The notes under the pieces: model-generated | Told to the model about the DNA's origin: nothing | Databases searched by the model: none | What the model saw: only the letters and a program-made list of their open reading frames with translations | Part shown: one piece after another, positions 43,053 through 50,466 of the stretch | How the letters are laid out: the number at the start of each line of letters is the position of its first letter | How positions within the stretch are numbered: position 1 is the first letter of the stretch | Position numbers and translations under genes: made by a program | Source: JAYRSJ01 sp041920215 | Lineage (GTDB): Bacteria; Pseudomonadota; Gammaproteobacteria; Burkholderiales; Burkholderiaceae_C | DNA length: 64,000 nucleotides | Direction of reading: 5' to 3' | NCBI GenBank assembly: GCA_041920215.1 | Contig: JAYRSJ010000011.1 | Span: 1 to 64,000, forward strand

Positions 43053-43754
43053 GGGCTCGCTGAAGCTGCAGCCCTGGGCCTGGCTGATCTGCTGCAGGCC
43101 GGCGGCACGCAGGCGCTGCTGCGCCAGCCCCGCCAGATCGGCCCGCCAGCGCGGCTCGCCGGCAGCATTGGGCCGGTAGCGAAACAGCGTGCCATCGGCA
43201 GCGGCAGCAGCACCGAAGGCCTCCCGCACCTCGCCCCCCACCTCGAAGGCCTGCGGCCCTATGCAGACGCCCAGCCAGGCCGCGATCTGCTGCGGCGCAC
43301 AGCCTGCGGCTTCGCAGAGCGCGGCCACCGTGTTCTCCAGCACGCCGCCGGCCAGCCCGCGCCAGCCCGCATGCGCGCCGCCGACCACACCGGGTGCGGC
43401 GAACAGCACCGGCAGACAGTCGGCCACCTGGATGGCGACGGCCAGGCCGGGATCGTCGCTGATCGCCGCATCGGCCTCGGGCGACTGGCCAAGATGCGCG
43501 GGCGCCAGCCTCAGCACCTGGGCCCCATGCACCTGGCGCAAAAAAACCGGCTCGCTGTCCAGCAGCTCGGCGAGCAGGCGGCGATTCGCCGCCACCGCCG
43601 CCACGTCGTCGCCGACCGCATCGCCGACATTCATCGCCGCAAAAGGGCCGCTGCTATGGCCGCCGGCGCGGCTGCTCATCAGAGCCAGGGCCTGGGGCTG
43701 CTGCCACTGGGGCTGCAGCCAGCCGGCCGGCAGTGCAGCCGACTCACTCGGCAT
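42981..43754 (-). CDS. pgeF: Peptidoglycan editing factor PgeF (multicopper polyphenol oxidase-like)
   Basis: This 257-residue protein of the YfiH/PgeF family is an amidase-like zinc enzyme that clears L-Ser-containing precursors from peptidoglycan; it was earlier called laccase-domain or polyphenol oxidase. Signatures are MNVGDAVGDD near residue 41, FLRQVHGAQVL, VQVADCLPVLFA (Cys) and GAHAGWRGLAGGVLENTV (His). The start at 43754 (MPSESAALPAG) lies within the last 11 bases of the downstream-reading maiA, indicating coupling. The 3' end overlaps an antiparallel small gene. Confidence 0.9.
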   Translation of the reverse strand: MPSESAALPAGWLQPQWQQPQALALMSSRAGGHSSGPFAAMNVGDAVGDDVAAVAANRRLLAELLDSEPVFLRQVHGAQVLRLAPAHLGQSPEADAAISDDPGLAVAIQVADCLPVLFAAPGVVGGAHAGWRGLAGGVLENTVAALCEAAGCAPQQIAAWLGVCIGPQAFEVGGEVREAFGAAAAADGTLFRYRPNAAGEPRWRADLAGLAQQRLRAAGLQQISQAQGCSFSEPSRFFSFRRDRVCGRMVAAIRLRG

Positions 43755-44379
43755 CGGGGCAGGCCGAGGGCTGGGTACGGGCAAAAGCGTCCTGCGCCAT
43801 GCAATGCTCGAAGACCTTCATCACCGTCGGCACATGGTCCAGCCGGCATTCGAAGCGCTGGGCATTGAAGATCTGCGGCACCAGCAGGCAGTCGGCCAGG
43901 CCGGGCGTGTCGCCATGGCAGAAACGGCCGGTCCGGCCGTCGCCGAGGCGGCGCTCCACCACCTCCAGGCCGGTCTCGACCCAGTGGCGGTACCAGCGGT
44001 TCTTCTGCTCCTCGGACAGGCCCATGTCCTTGACCAGATAGCGCAGCACCCGCAGATTGTTCAGCGGATGGATTTCGCAGGCGATGTCCTGGGCCAGCGC
44101 CCGCACGCGGGCGCGCTCCAGCGGGCTGGGCGGCAGCAGCGGCGGCTCGGGATGGGTCTCGTCCAGGTACTCGATGATGGCCATCGACTGGGTGATGATG
44201 GCTTCACCGTCCTGCAGCAGCGGCACCAGCCGGGCGGCCGACACCGCCGCATAGCTTTCCTGGAACTGCTCGTTCTTGGCCAGATGCACCGAGCGGTAGT
44301 CGTAGTCCAGGCCCTTGAGCGCCAGCGCGATGCGCACGCGGTAGGAGGCCGAGGAGCGGAAGTAGTTGAAGAGTTCCAT
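43744..44379 (-). CDS. maiA: Maleylacetoacetate isomerase (zeta-class GST)
   Basis: MaiA converts maleylacetoacetate to fumarylacetoacetate in tyrosine/homogentisate breakdown using glutathione. The 211-residue protein has the zeta-class catalytic motif SSASYRVRIALALKGL at the N-terminus, SAARLVPLLQDGEAIITQSM near residue 47 and the C-terminal GDTPGLADCLLVPQIFNAQR. The start at 44379 is the usual MELFNYFRSS. No other homogentisate genes are close, so a role in a different aromatic pathway is possible. It is divergent from the Nudix gene and coupled to pgeF. Confidence 0.9.
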   Translation of the reverse strand: MELFNYFRSSASYRVRIALALKGLDYDYRSVHLAKNEQFQESYAAVSAARLVPLLQDGEAIITQSMAIIEYLDETHPEPPLLPPSPLERARVRALAQDIACEIHPLNNLRVLRYLVKDMGLSEEQKNRWYRHWVETGLEVVERRLGDGRTGRFCHGDTPGLADCLLVPQIFNAQRFECRLDHVPTVMKVFEHCMAQDAFARTQPSACPDAE

Positions 44380-44452
44380 GATGGGCGGACAGGGCTTGGC
44401 AGCGATGACGGAGCGACCCGGGGATGATGCCATGCGCCGCTACACTGGGCCC

Positions 44453-45010
44453 ATGTTCCTGACCCGCCGCTTCAAGCATTGCCCCAGCTGCGGCGCCGCG
44501 GTGGACTACCGCGTGCCGCCCGATGACAACCGCGAACGCGCCAGCTGCGGCGCCTGCGGTGCCGTCCACTACGAGAACCCGATCAATGTGGTGGGCACGC
44601 TGCCGGTCTGGGGCGAGGGGCCCGATGGGCAGGTGCTGCTGTGCAAGCGGGCGATCGAGCCGCGCTACGGCATGTGGACCCTGCCGGCCGGCTTTCTGGA
44701 ACTGGGCGAAACCAGCGCCGAGGGCGCGCTGCGCGAGACCGATGAAGAGGCCGGCGCCCAGATTGAGCTGCTGAACCTCTACTGCCTGGTCAATGTGGTG
44801 CGGGTGGGCCAGATCCACTTCTACTACCGCGCCCGCCTGCTCTCGCCCGAGTTCAATCCCGGCCCCGAGACGCTGGAGGCGCGGCTCTTCCACGAGCATG
44901 AGGTGCCCTGGGAGCATCTGGCCTTCCGCACGGTGCGGGAGACCCTGCAGCGCTTCTTCGAGGACCGCCGCCTGGGCCGCGACTACGCGCTCTACTGCGC
45001 CGACGTCTGA
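44453..45010 (+). CDS. Nudix hydrolase with N-terminal zinc ribbon
   Basis: The 185-residue protein has a CxxC...CxxC zinc ribbon (CPSCGAAVDY, CGACGAVHYENP) and then a Nudix fold with the box GFLELGETSAEGALRETDEE (GX5EX7REUXEEXGU). The NadC/YeaB-like arrangement with an N-terminal ribbon resembles NUDT proteins acting on NAD-like or pyrophosphate compounds; the substrate is unknown. The start at 44453 (MFLTRRFKHCPSC) is 73 bases from the divergent maiA start. Its last 19 bases overlap the converging lapD gene. Confidence 0.88.
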   Translation: MFLTRRFKHCPSCGAAVDYRVPPDDNRERASCGACGAVHYENPINVVGTLPVWGEGPDGQVLLCKRAIEPRYGMWTLPAGFLELGETSAEGALRETDEEAGAQIELLNLYCLVNVVRVGQIHFYYRARLLSPEFNPGPETLEARLFHEHEVPWEHLAFRTVRETLQRFFEDRRLGRDYALYCADV

Positions 45011-46920
45011 GCCTGCCGCGCCGTGGCCCAGGGGCCGGTGACGCCGTCGAGCTCGCAGTCCCACAGGGCCTGCACATCCATTGCATCGCCCAGGCCCTCG
45101 GCATAGACCTTCAGCGCCAGGCTGCGCAGCATGATGACCATGCCGCGCACAAAGGCGGCCCGGCCGGCGTCGGCGGCCACGCCCAGCACCACGCCGGCAT
45201 CCAGCTTCACATAGTCCAGCCCGGCCTGGTAGAGCCGTTCGACCTGGGACAGATCGGCGCCCGCATGCTCCAGGCCCAGCTTGAGCCCCAGGGGGCGCAG
45301 CTGGCGCCCCATTTCCTGCAGCAGCTCGAAATGCTGGATCGCCGCGCTCTCCGACAGCTCCAGCCCCAGCAGGCGTGCCGCCTGGGGCTGCTGCAGGGCC
45401 AGCTCGCGCAAGCGGGCGACAAAGCTGCCATCCAGCAGCGAGGCCGGGGCCACATTGACGCAGCGCTGGCGGCCATCGGCCGCGCTGGCGTCCAGGGCCA
45501 GGCCCACCGCCTGCAGATCCACCTCGGGGCTCAGGCGGCTGCGCACCGCCAGCGCCAGCCAGCGCTGGGCGTTCTGGAAGCCCTCGCCCGGCACCAGCTC
45601 CAGCTGCAACGGGCATTCCCAGTGCAAGACCTGCCCCCGCTGATCCAGCACCGGAAACTCGAGCAGCCGGCTGCGGCGCTCGCGCAGCGCGGCGGCGATC
45701 TGGGCCTGCCAGGCCCGCTCGCCCTGCACCATGCCATGCTCGGCCTCACGGTGCAGCTCCACCACAATGCCCTGGCGATGCTCGGCGCGCGCCAGCGCGG
45801 CATCGGCGGCGGCGAACCAGTCGCCCAGCGCTCGCTCGCGGTTGAGCTCCACCGCGCCCAGCGCCACTTCGATGCCGGCGCCCAGGCCGGGCAGCCGGGC
45901 GCGCAAGCCCTCGGCCAGCGCATCGGCGGTCTCGGCCGCCAGCTGGGGCACCGGCAGCCACAGCGCCAGGTCCGAGCCATTGAGCCGGCCGGCCAGGCAG
46001 TACTTGACCCGCTGCGGATAGGCCTTGAGCAGTTCGGCCGTGGTGCGCAGCAGCTGATCGACCGCCGGTCGGCCCAGGCGCTGGTTGAGCCCGGCCAGAT
46101 CGCGCAGGCGCAGCAGCACCAGGCCGGCCTGGGCCGGACCGTCGTCGCGCTGCAGCGCCGACTCCAGTTCGGCCATGAAGTGGCCGCGCTGGGCCAGGCC
46201 GGTCAGCGCGTCCTCATGGGCCTGACGGGCCAGCACCTGCAGCTGCTCGGCCTGGGCCTCGAAGCTCTGCCGCACCCGCCCCACCATCGCATTCATCACC
46301 CGCGCCAGGCGCTGCAGCTCGGGCACGCGCGGCTCGTCCACCTGGGTATAGCTGCCCTGCACCAGGGCCTCCGCCTGAGCCACCGCCGCATCCAGCGGCC
46401 GGCGTATGCGGTGCAGCACCAGCGCCGCCAGACCGCCGGCCAGACCCGCCAGCACCAGGGTCAGGGCCAGGCTGCGCAGCGTGGCCTGCCAGAGCTGGTC
46501 ATGGGCATAAGCCCCATGGCTCAGCACCTCCACCGAACCCACCGCCTGCCAGCCATTGGACAGCTTGGCCACACCCGGTCCCGCCTCGATCGGCGCCAGC
46601 GCGACGAACCAGGCCGGCGCCTGGCTGGCGGCGCCGCTCATCGCGCGCTCGAAGACCAGCTTGCCCTCGGCATCCAGCCAGCGCAGGCTGCGATAGTGGC
46701 CGGTGTCGAACTGGGCCGAGATCAGCAGCTGCATCAACTCGCGGTCGCCACCCTGCTGCGACAGGGCCAGCGCCAGCGCTGCGGCGTTGTCGCTGTTCTT
46801 CAGCTGCAGCTGGGCCTGCATCAGGCTGCGCATCGCATCGGTGGAGACGGCCACCGCGCCCAGCGCCGCGGCCAGCACGGCCCCCAGCACCAACAACCAG
46901 ACCTGACGTATCAGCGACAT
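44992..46920 (-). CDS. lapD: LapD-like c-di-GMP receptor (degenerate GGDEF/EAL)
   Basis: The 642-residue inner-membrane protein has a TM helix at the start, a periplasmic LapD/MoxY-N domain (about 20-155), a second TM, HAMP (about 165-225), and GGDEF-like (230-395) and EAL-like (415-635) domains. The GGDEF signature is replaced (GRLNGSDLAL) and the EAL signature reads ECPLQ, with other catalytic residues altered too (GLEHAGAD in place of DDFGTG; EGLGDAMD in place of EGVE). It therefore probably binds but does not make or cut c-di-GMP. In known systems LapD captures LapG when c-di-GMP is high. The lapG gene is 31 bases upstream in the same operon. Confidence 0.88.
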   Translation of the reverse strand: MSLIRQVWLLVLGAVLAAALGAVAVSTDAMRSLMQAQLQLKNSDNAAALALALSQQGGDRELMQLLISAQFDTGHYRSLRWLDAEGKLVFERAMSGAASQAPAWFVALAPIEAGPGVAKLSNGWQAVGSVEVLSHGAYAHDQLWQATLRSLALTLVLAGLAGGLAALVLHRIRRPLDAAVAQAEALVQGSYTQVDEPRVPELQRLARVMNAMVGRVRQSFEAQAEQLQVLARQAHEDALTGLAQRGHFMAELESALQRDDGPAQAGLVLLRLRDLAGLNQRLGRPAVDQLLRTTAELLKAYPQRVKYCLAGRLNGSDLALWLPVPQLAAETADALAEGLRARLPGLGAGIEVALGAVELNRERALGDWFAAADAALARAEHRQGIVVELHREAEHGMVQGERAWQAQIAAALRERRSRLLEFPVLDQRGQVLHWECPLQLELVPGEGFQNAQRWLALAVRSRLSPEVDLQAVGLALDASAADGRQRCVNVAPASLLDGSFVARLRELALQQPQAARLLGLELSESAAIQHFELLQEMGRQLRPLGLKLGLEHAGADLSQVERLYQAGLDYVKLDAGVVLGVAADAGRAAFVRGMVIMLRSLALKVYAEGLGDAMDVQALWDCELDGVTGPWATARQAQTSAQ

Positions 46921-46951
46921 CTATGCGCCCCCCGCAATGCCTTCATGATCA

Positions 46952-47638
46952 TTAAAACCCCTCGGCGCGAATCCTGGCCAGCACCTCGCGCCATTGCGAG
47001 AGCCGCGCCAGCGGATTGCCGACCGTGGCCGAGCCCACGCCCTGCCACAGGCCCTCGCCATTGAAGCTGAACACCGGCGCCAGATCCGGACGGGATGAGG
47101 CCGGCAGCACCGCGGGCCGCAGATTGTCCAGAATCAGCGGCTCGGCATCGAGCGCCGGATAGTAGGCCAGCACCATATGGGCTTGCGGCCTACCGTCCAG
47201 CAGCGCGCGCACATAGACCAGGCGCAGCCGGGTCTCGGCCACGCCGGCGGCGGTCAGGCTGAAATACTTGGCGATCGCATAGTCCTCGCAATCGCCCTGG
47301 CCACGCTCCAGCGTCTCCAGCGGGCTGGCCCAGTAGTCGATGCGGCCCCAGGTCTCGCTATCGTCACGAAAGGCAATGCGCTGGTTGAAGAAATCGTTGA
47401 TCAGGGTCAGGCGTTGCCCCTCGTCCAGCGCCGCCGCCCGCGTCAGCAGCGGCGCCAGTGCACGCGCACCGGCCAGCGCCCGCGTGCCGGTACGTGCCGC
47501 GGCCGCCAGCACCTGCTCGCTCTGCCAGGCTTGGGTCGGCAGCGGCAGGGCCAGGGCCAGGGCCAGCAGCAGCCGCCATGCGCGCGGCCGGACCGGCAAT
47601 CGGTCACGCTGCGGGCAAGACTGATGCAGGCGGAGCAT
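46952..47638 (-). CDS. lapG: LapG-like periplasmic cysteine protease (transglutaminase-like)
   Basis: The 228-residue protein has a signal peptide (WRLLLALALALPLPTQAW) and the bacterial transglutaminase-like Cys protease fold. The catalytic set is Cys117 in GDCEDYA, His154 in AHMVLAYY and Asp171 in LILDNL, with spacing (37 and 17) nearly identical to LapG of Pseudomonas. The acidic residues after the Cys (ED) fit the calcium site. LapG cuts the N-terminus of a large adhesin (LapA type) to release biofilm cells, unless held by LapD. The adhesin gene is not in this window. Confidence 0.9.
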   Translation of the reverse strand: MLRLHQSCPQRDRLPVRPRAWRLLLALALALPLPTQAWQSEQVLAAAARTGTRALAGARALAPLLTRAAALDEGQRLTLINDFFNQRIAFRDDSETWGRIDYWASPLETLERGQGDCEDYAIAKYFSLTAAGVAETRLRLVYVRALLDGRPQAHMVLAYYPALDAEPLILDNLRPAVLPASSRPDLAPVFSFNGEGLWQGVGSATVGNPLARLSQWREVLARIRAEGF

Positions 47639-47759
47639 AGGCAGCGCACTTTAGCGCGGCCACCTGGCGCCGACGCTGGTGATAATCGCCACGCCTGCGC
47701 TTTCTTTCCTCATCTCCCAGCGCTTTTGCGCGCGGCCGGCTCCCGGCAGCGGCTCCACC

Positions 47760-48626
47760 ATGACAGCAAACGCCATCCAACAAGAACTGGACCAGGCCCG
47801 CGAACGCGGACCGCTGCGCCAGATCCAGATACCCCCCTGCCCCGAGCTGCTGACCCGCCTGCGCGCGGCCATGGCCCCGACCGAGCCCGATCTGAACGAG
47901 GTCGCCCGCATCGCGGCCAGCGATGTGGCGATGTCGGCCACGCTGATACGCACGGCCAACAGCCTGCTGCACAAGACCCCCGACGGTATGCCCTGCAGCA
48001 CCGTGGGCCAGGCAATGAGCCGCATCGGCCTGCAGGAGACCGCCGCGCTGATGACGGGCTTTCTGCTGCGCCACGCGATACCGGTCAAGAGCCCGCATCT
48101 GCTGCGCTTCTGGGAGCGCTCGACCAAGCGGGCGCTGGCCATGGCCTTCATCGCCCGTCAGCTGCCGGGCCTCTCGCCCGATCTGGCCCATACCTACGGC
48201 CTGTTCTGCCATGTGGGCATGCCAGTGCTGCTGCAAAGCGTGCGCGGCTACGGCGCCACCATGGTGGAGGCGGCGGCCCGCATCGACCGGCCCTATATCG
48301 CCACCGAGAACGCCAACCACAAGACCGACCATGCGGTGGTGGGCGCGCTGCTGATGCGTGCCTGGCAGATGGCGCCCGAGATCATGGCGGCGATACGCCT
48401 GCACCACGACTACCAGGCCCTGGGCCATGGCGGCATCGATGCCGAGATCCACACCCTGGTCGCTGCCGGCCTGCTGGCCGAGCATCTGATGCGCCGCCAC
48501 GAGGCCCTGCCCGAGGACGAGGACTGGGCCGCCAACCGCGCCGCCGCGCTGGACTGGCTGCACATCAGCGCCGACGATGTCGAGCAATGGGACGAGGCCC
48601 TGCGCCCGCTGTTCGACGAGCTCTGA
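47760..48626 (+). CDS. HDOD domain protein
   Basis: This 288-residue protein with one HDOD domain (about 30-250), a helical relative of HD hydrolases lacking the catalytic His-Asp set, is often a regulator in motility, stress and c-di-GMP networks. Seen motifs are RIAASDVAMSATLIRTANSL, STVGQAMSRIGLQETAALMT, HTYGLFCHVGMPVLLQ and IRLHHDYQALG. No output or receiver domain is fused. The start at 47760 is chosen because the preceding frame enters the promoter region. It is divergent from lapG, hinting at a shared c-di-GMP or adhesion theme. Confidence 0.85.
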   Translation: MTANAIQQELDQARERGPLRQIQIPPCPELLTRLRAAMAPTEPDLNEVARIAASDVAMSATLIRTANSLLHKTPDGMPCSTVGQAMSRIGLQETAALMTGFLLRHAIPVKSPHLLRFWERSTKRALAMAFIARQLPGLSPDLAHTYGLFCHVGMPVLLQSVRGYGATMVEAAARIDRPYIATENANHKTDHAVVGALLMRAWQMAPEIMAAIRLHHDYQALGHGGIDAEIHTLVAAGLLAEHLMRRHEALPEDEDWAANRAAALDWLHISADDVEQWDEALRPLFDEL

Positions 48627-48647
48627 AGCGGCGCTCAGCGCGCCAGC

Positions 48648-49118
48648 TCAGGCCGGGCTGGAGCGCAGGCCATAGGTCCGCTCGCCCAGGAACAGGTATT
48701 CGGCGCGCAGCAGCGCCTCGCCTCGCTCCCCGGCAAAGCTGAAGCCCAGCACCGCCAGCGCCTCGCCTGGCCTGATCTCGGCCACGCCCCAGGCCTGCAG
48801 ACGGCTCAGCGGCGCCAGCTCGACCTGCCAGCGACCATCCTGGCGGCGCGGCAGCTGCGCACGGCCGAGCAGGGCCGCGCCGTCGACCGCCGCAGCCTGT
48901 GCCGGCAGCGGTCGCGCCGCCAGACCGGCCGGCAGCCTCAGCGGCTCGGCCAGCTCCAGCGTCAGCTCGGCATGCGGGTTGCGCCAGCGCACCTGCACGG
49001 CCTTGCCCTCCAGATACAAGGGCCGTTCCAGGTCGAAGCTGCTCCAGCCATGGTGAGCCCAGGCGGGCAGGCCCAGCAGTGCGGCGGAGGCACTGCCCAG
49101 TACGGTGCGTCGGTCCAT
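48648..49118 (-). CDS. DUF6152-type exported protein (Tat-like signal)
   Basis: The 156-residue protein begins MDRRTVLGSASAALLGLPAWAHHGW, a twin-Arg/Sec-type signal followed by an HHGWSSFD motif and a small beta-rich domain (WRNPHAELTLELAEPLRLPA) as in DUF6152. Function is unknown. The start at 49118 has GAGGAG at 8-base spacing; the frame could begin a few codons earlier. Its neighbour upstream is the four-helix membrane protein; such pairs are frequent in betaproteobacteria. Confidence 0.78.
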   Translation of the reverse strand: MDRRTVLGSASAALLGLPAWAHHGWSSFDLERPLYLEGKAVQVRWRNPHAELTLELAEPLRLPAGLAARPLPAQAAAVDGAALLGRAQLPRRQDGRWQVELAPLSRLQAWGVAEIRPGEALAVLGFSFAGERGEALLRAEYLFLGERTYGLRSSPA

Positions 49119-49137
49119 CGGCATCACTCCTCGGGGA

Positions 49138-49566
49138 TCAGACATAGGCGATCCAGCGACCGCAGATGATGACAGCCAACCAAATCAGCGTCGACAGCAG
49201 GGCCTGCGCCTTGGCTGTGGCATCAGCCAGCGCCAGGCCGCCACGGCTATGGAACAGCGCGGCATTGAGAGCGGCCAGGCTGATCAGGGCCAGCTTGTAG
49301 AGAAAGACGCGGTTGGCCAGCAGCTCCTGCGCCTGGCTGGCGAACATCAGCAGTCCGCTGGCCGCGCACAGCGCAAAGCCCAGCACGCTCAGCGGCAGCG
49401 TCAGCCGGGCCAGGGCCGGCAGCGGCAGCACCGCGCCCAGCCCCAGCAGGCGCAGCTCGAACACCAGCAGGCTGCCGAACAGCGCAGCGATGCCCACGAT
49501 ATGCAGCGCCTCCAGGGCGGGATAGGCCCAGGGATGGGTGACCAGGGATTGGAGGGCGAAGGACAT
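49138..49566 (-). CDS. Four-helix membrane protein (DUF6644-like)
   Basis: The 142-residue protein has four TM helices, with an N-terminal His in ALEALHIVGIAALFGSLLVFE and a second His at LNAALFHSRGG, a pattern seen in small membrane cytochrome- or carrier-like families. I am not certain of the family name. It overlaps the DUF6152 frame only if the longer upstream start is used. Probably co-expressed with the DUF6152 gene 19 bases beyond its stop. Confidence 0.7.
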   Translation of the reverse strand: MSFALQSLVTHPWAYPALEALHIVGIAALFGSLLVFELRLLGLGAVLPLPALARLTLPLSVLGFALCAASGLLMFASQAQELLANRVFLYKLALISLAALNAALFHSRGGLALADATAKAQALLSTLIWLAVIICGRWIAYV

Positions 49567-49631
49567 GGGCTGATGCGGTGGACGCCCATGCTAGCGCGCC
49601 CACAGGCAGGCCAGCCGACGACAATCCGGCC

Positions 49632-50222
49632 ATGCCCCCGCTACCGCCCGCCATCGCCACGACGCCGCACCCTGCCGCCCCCCGGCGCGCGCCGCTGGTG
49701 CTGGCGGCCCTGCTGACGCTGGCCTTGCTGGCCTGGGCGCTGGCGCCGCGCGGCGAACGGCTGCAGCTGGTGGCCAAGCCCTGGCAGCGTGACATCGAGA
49801 TCGAGCGCCGGGTCGAGGAGATCAACTCGGGATGGTGCGACGAGCTGCCCGCCGACGCGCAGCCGCTCAGCCGGCGCCTGATGGTGGACCCCAGCGGCCA
49901 GCGTGCGGCGCCGGCGGCCCACTGTCGCTATCGTGCGCCGGTCTGGCGGGCGCTGCGCAGCCTGCGCAGCCAGGGCGAGGCAGCGGCCAACGCGCCCTTC
50001 TGGGACGAGGCCCCGCTCGCAACGCTGGGGCCGGACGAACGCCCCGGCCGCCGGCACGAGCGCTACGAGCTGCGGCTGCGCCAGCCGGGTTCGGGCAAGA
50101 CCTGGGCCTGCCGCCTGCCGCAGGCCCAGTGGCAGGCCTTGCGGCTGGGCCAGGTCTACCGGCTGCCGGTGAGCCGGCACGGACTGGCGGATTGCAGCGC
50201 TCTGCCAGGCGCCACCGTGTGA
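49632..50222 (+). CDS. Hypothetical single-pass membrane or periplasmic protein
   Basis: The 196-residue product has a proline-rich start, one hydrophobic helix (residues 21-37, LVLAALLTLALLAWALA) and a soluble part with four Cys (WCDELP, HCRYRAP, WACRLP, DCSAL), perhaps in disulfides. No family is recognised. The start at 49632 is one in-frame option with the hydrophobic helix as a signal anchor; an earlier start at 49578 is possible. It ends before a roughly 240-base empty stretch leading to the TonB receptor gene. Confidence 0.65.
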   Translation: MPPLPPAIATTPHPAAPRRAPLVLAALLTLALLAWALAPRGERLQLVAKPWQRDIEIERRVEEINSGWCDELPADAQPLSRRLMVDPSGQRAAPAAHCRYRAPVWRALRSLRSQGEAAANAPFWDEAPLATLGPDERPGRRHERYELRLRQPGSGKTWACRLPQAQWQALRLGQVYRLPVSRHGLADCSALPGATV

Positions 50223-50466
50223 GCGGCTGGGCGACTGTGCTCAGCCCGAACCGCGCTCCAGCGTCTGCTCTGCAACAGGCTTTTTGCCCCTCGGTCTGCA
50301 GGCAGCGGATCAAGGCCTGCAGCGGTGCCAACAACTGCCGGCGGCTCGGACAACAGCGCAGCCGACGCCCATCCGCAGCAGCTCGACTGCCACAAGCAGG
50401 CGTGCAAGCGTCCAGCTGCAGCCAAACCGGTGGCAGGCAGCGCCGGGTGCCGCCTTGGCGGCCACT

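Noticed and set aside
50223..50466. Possible small gene between the Cys-containing hypothetical protein and the TonB receptor
   Set aside because: Frames there lack a start with Shine-Dalgarno and show low-complexity sequence; I see nothing supportable.
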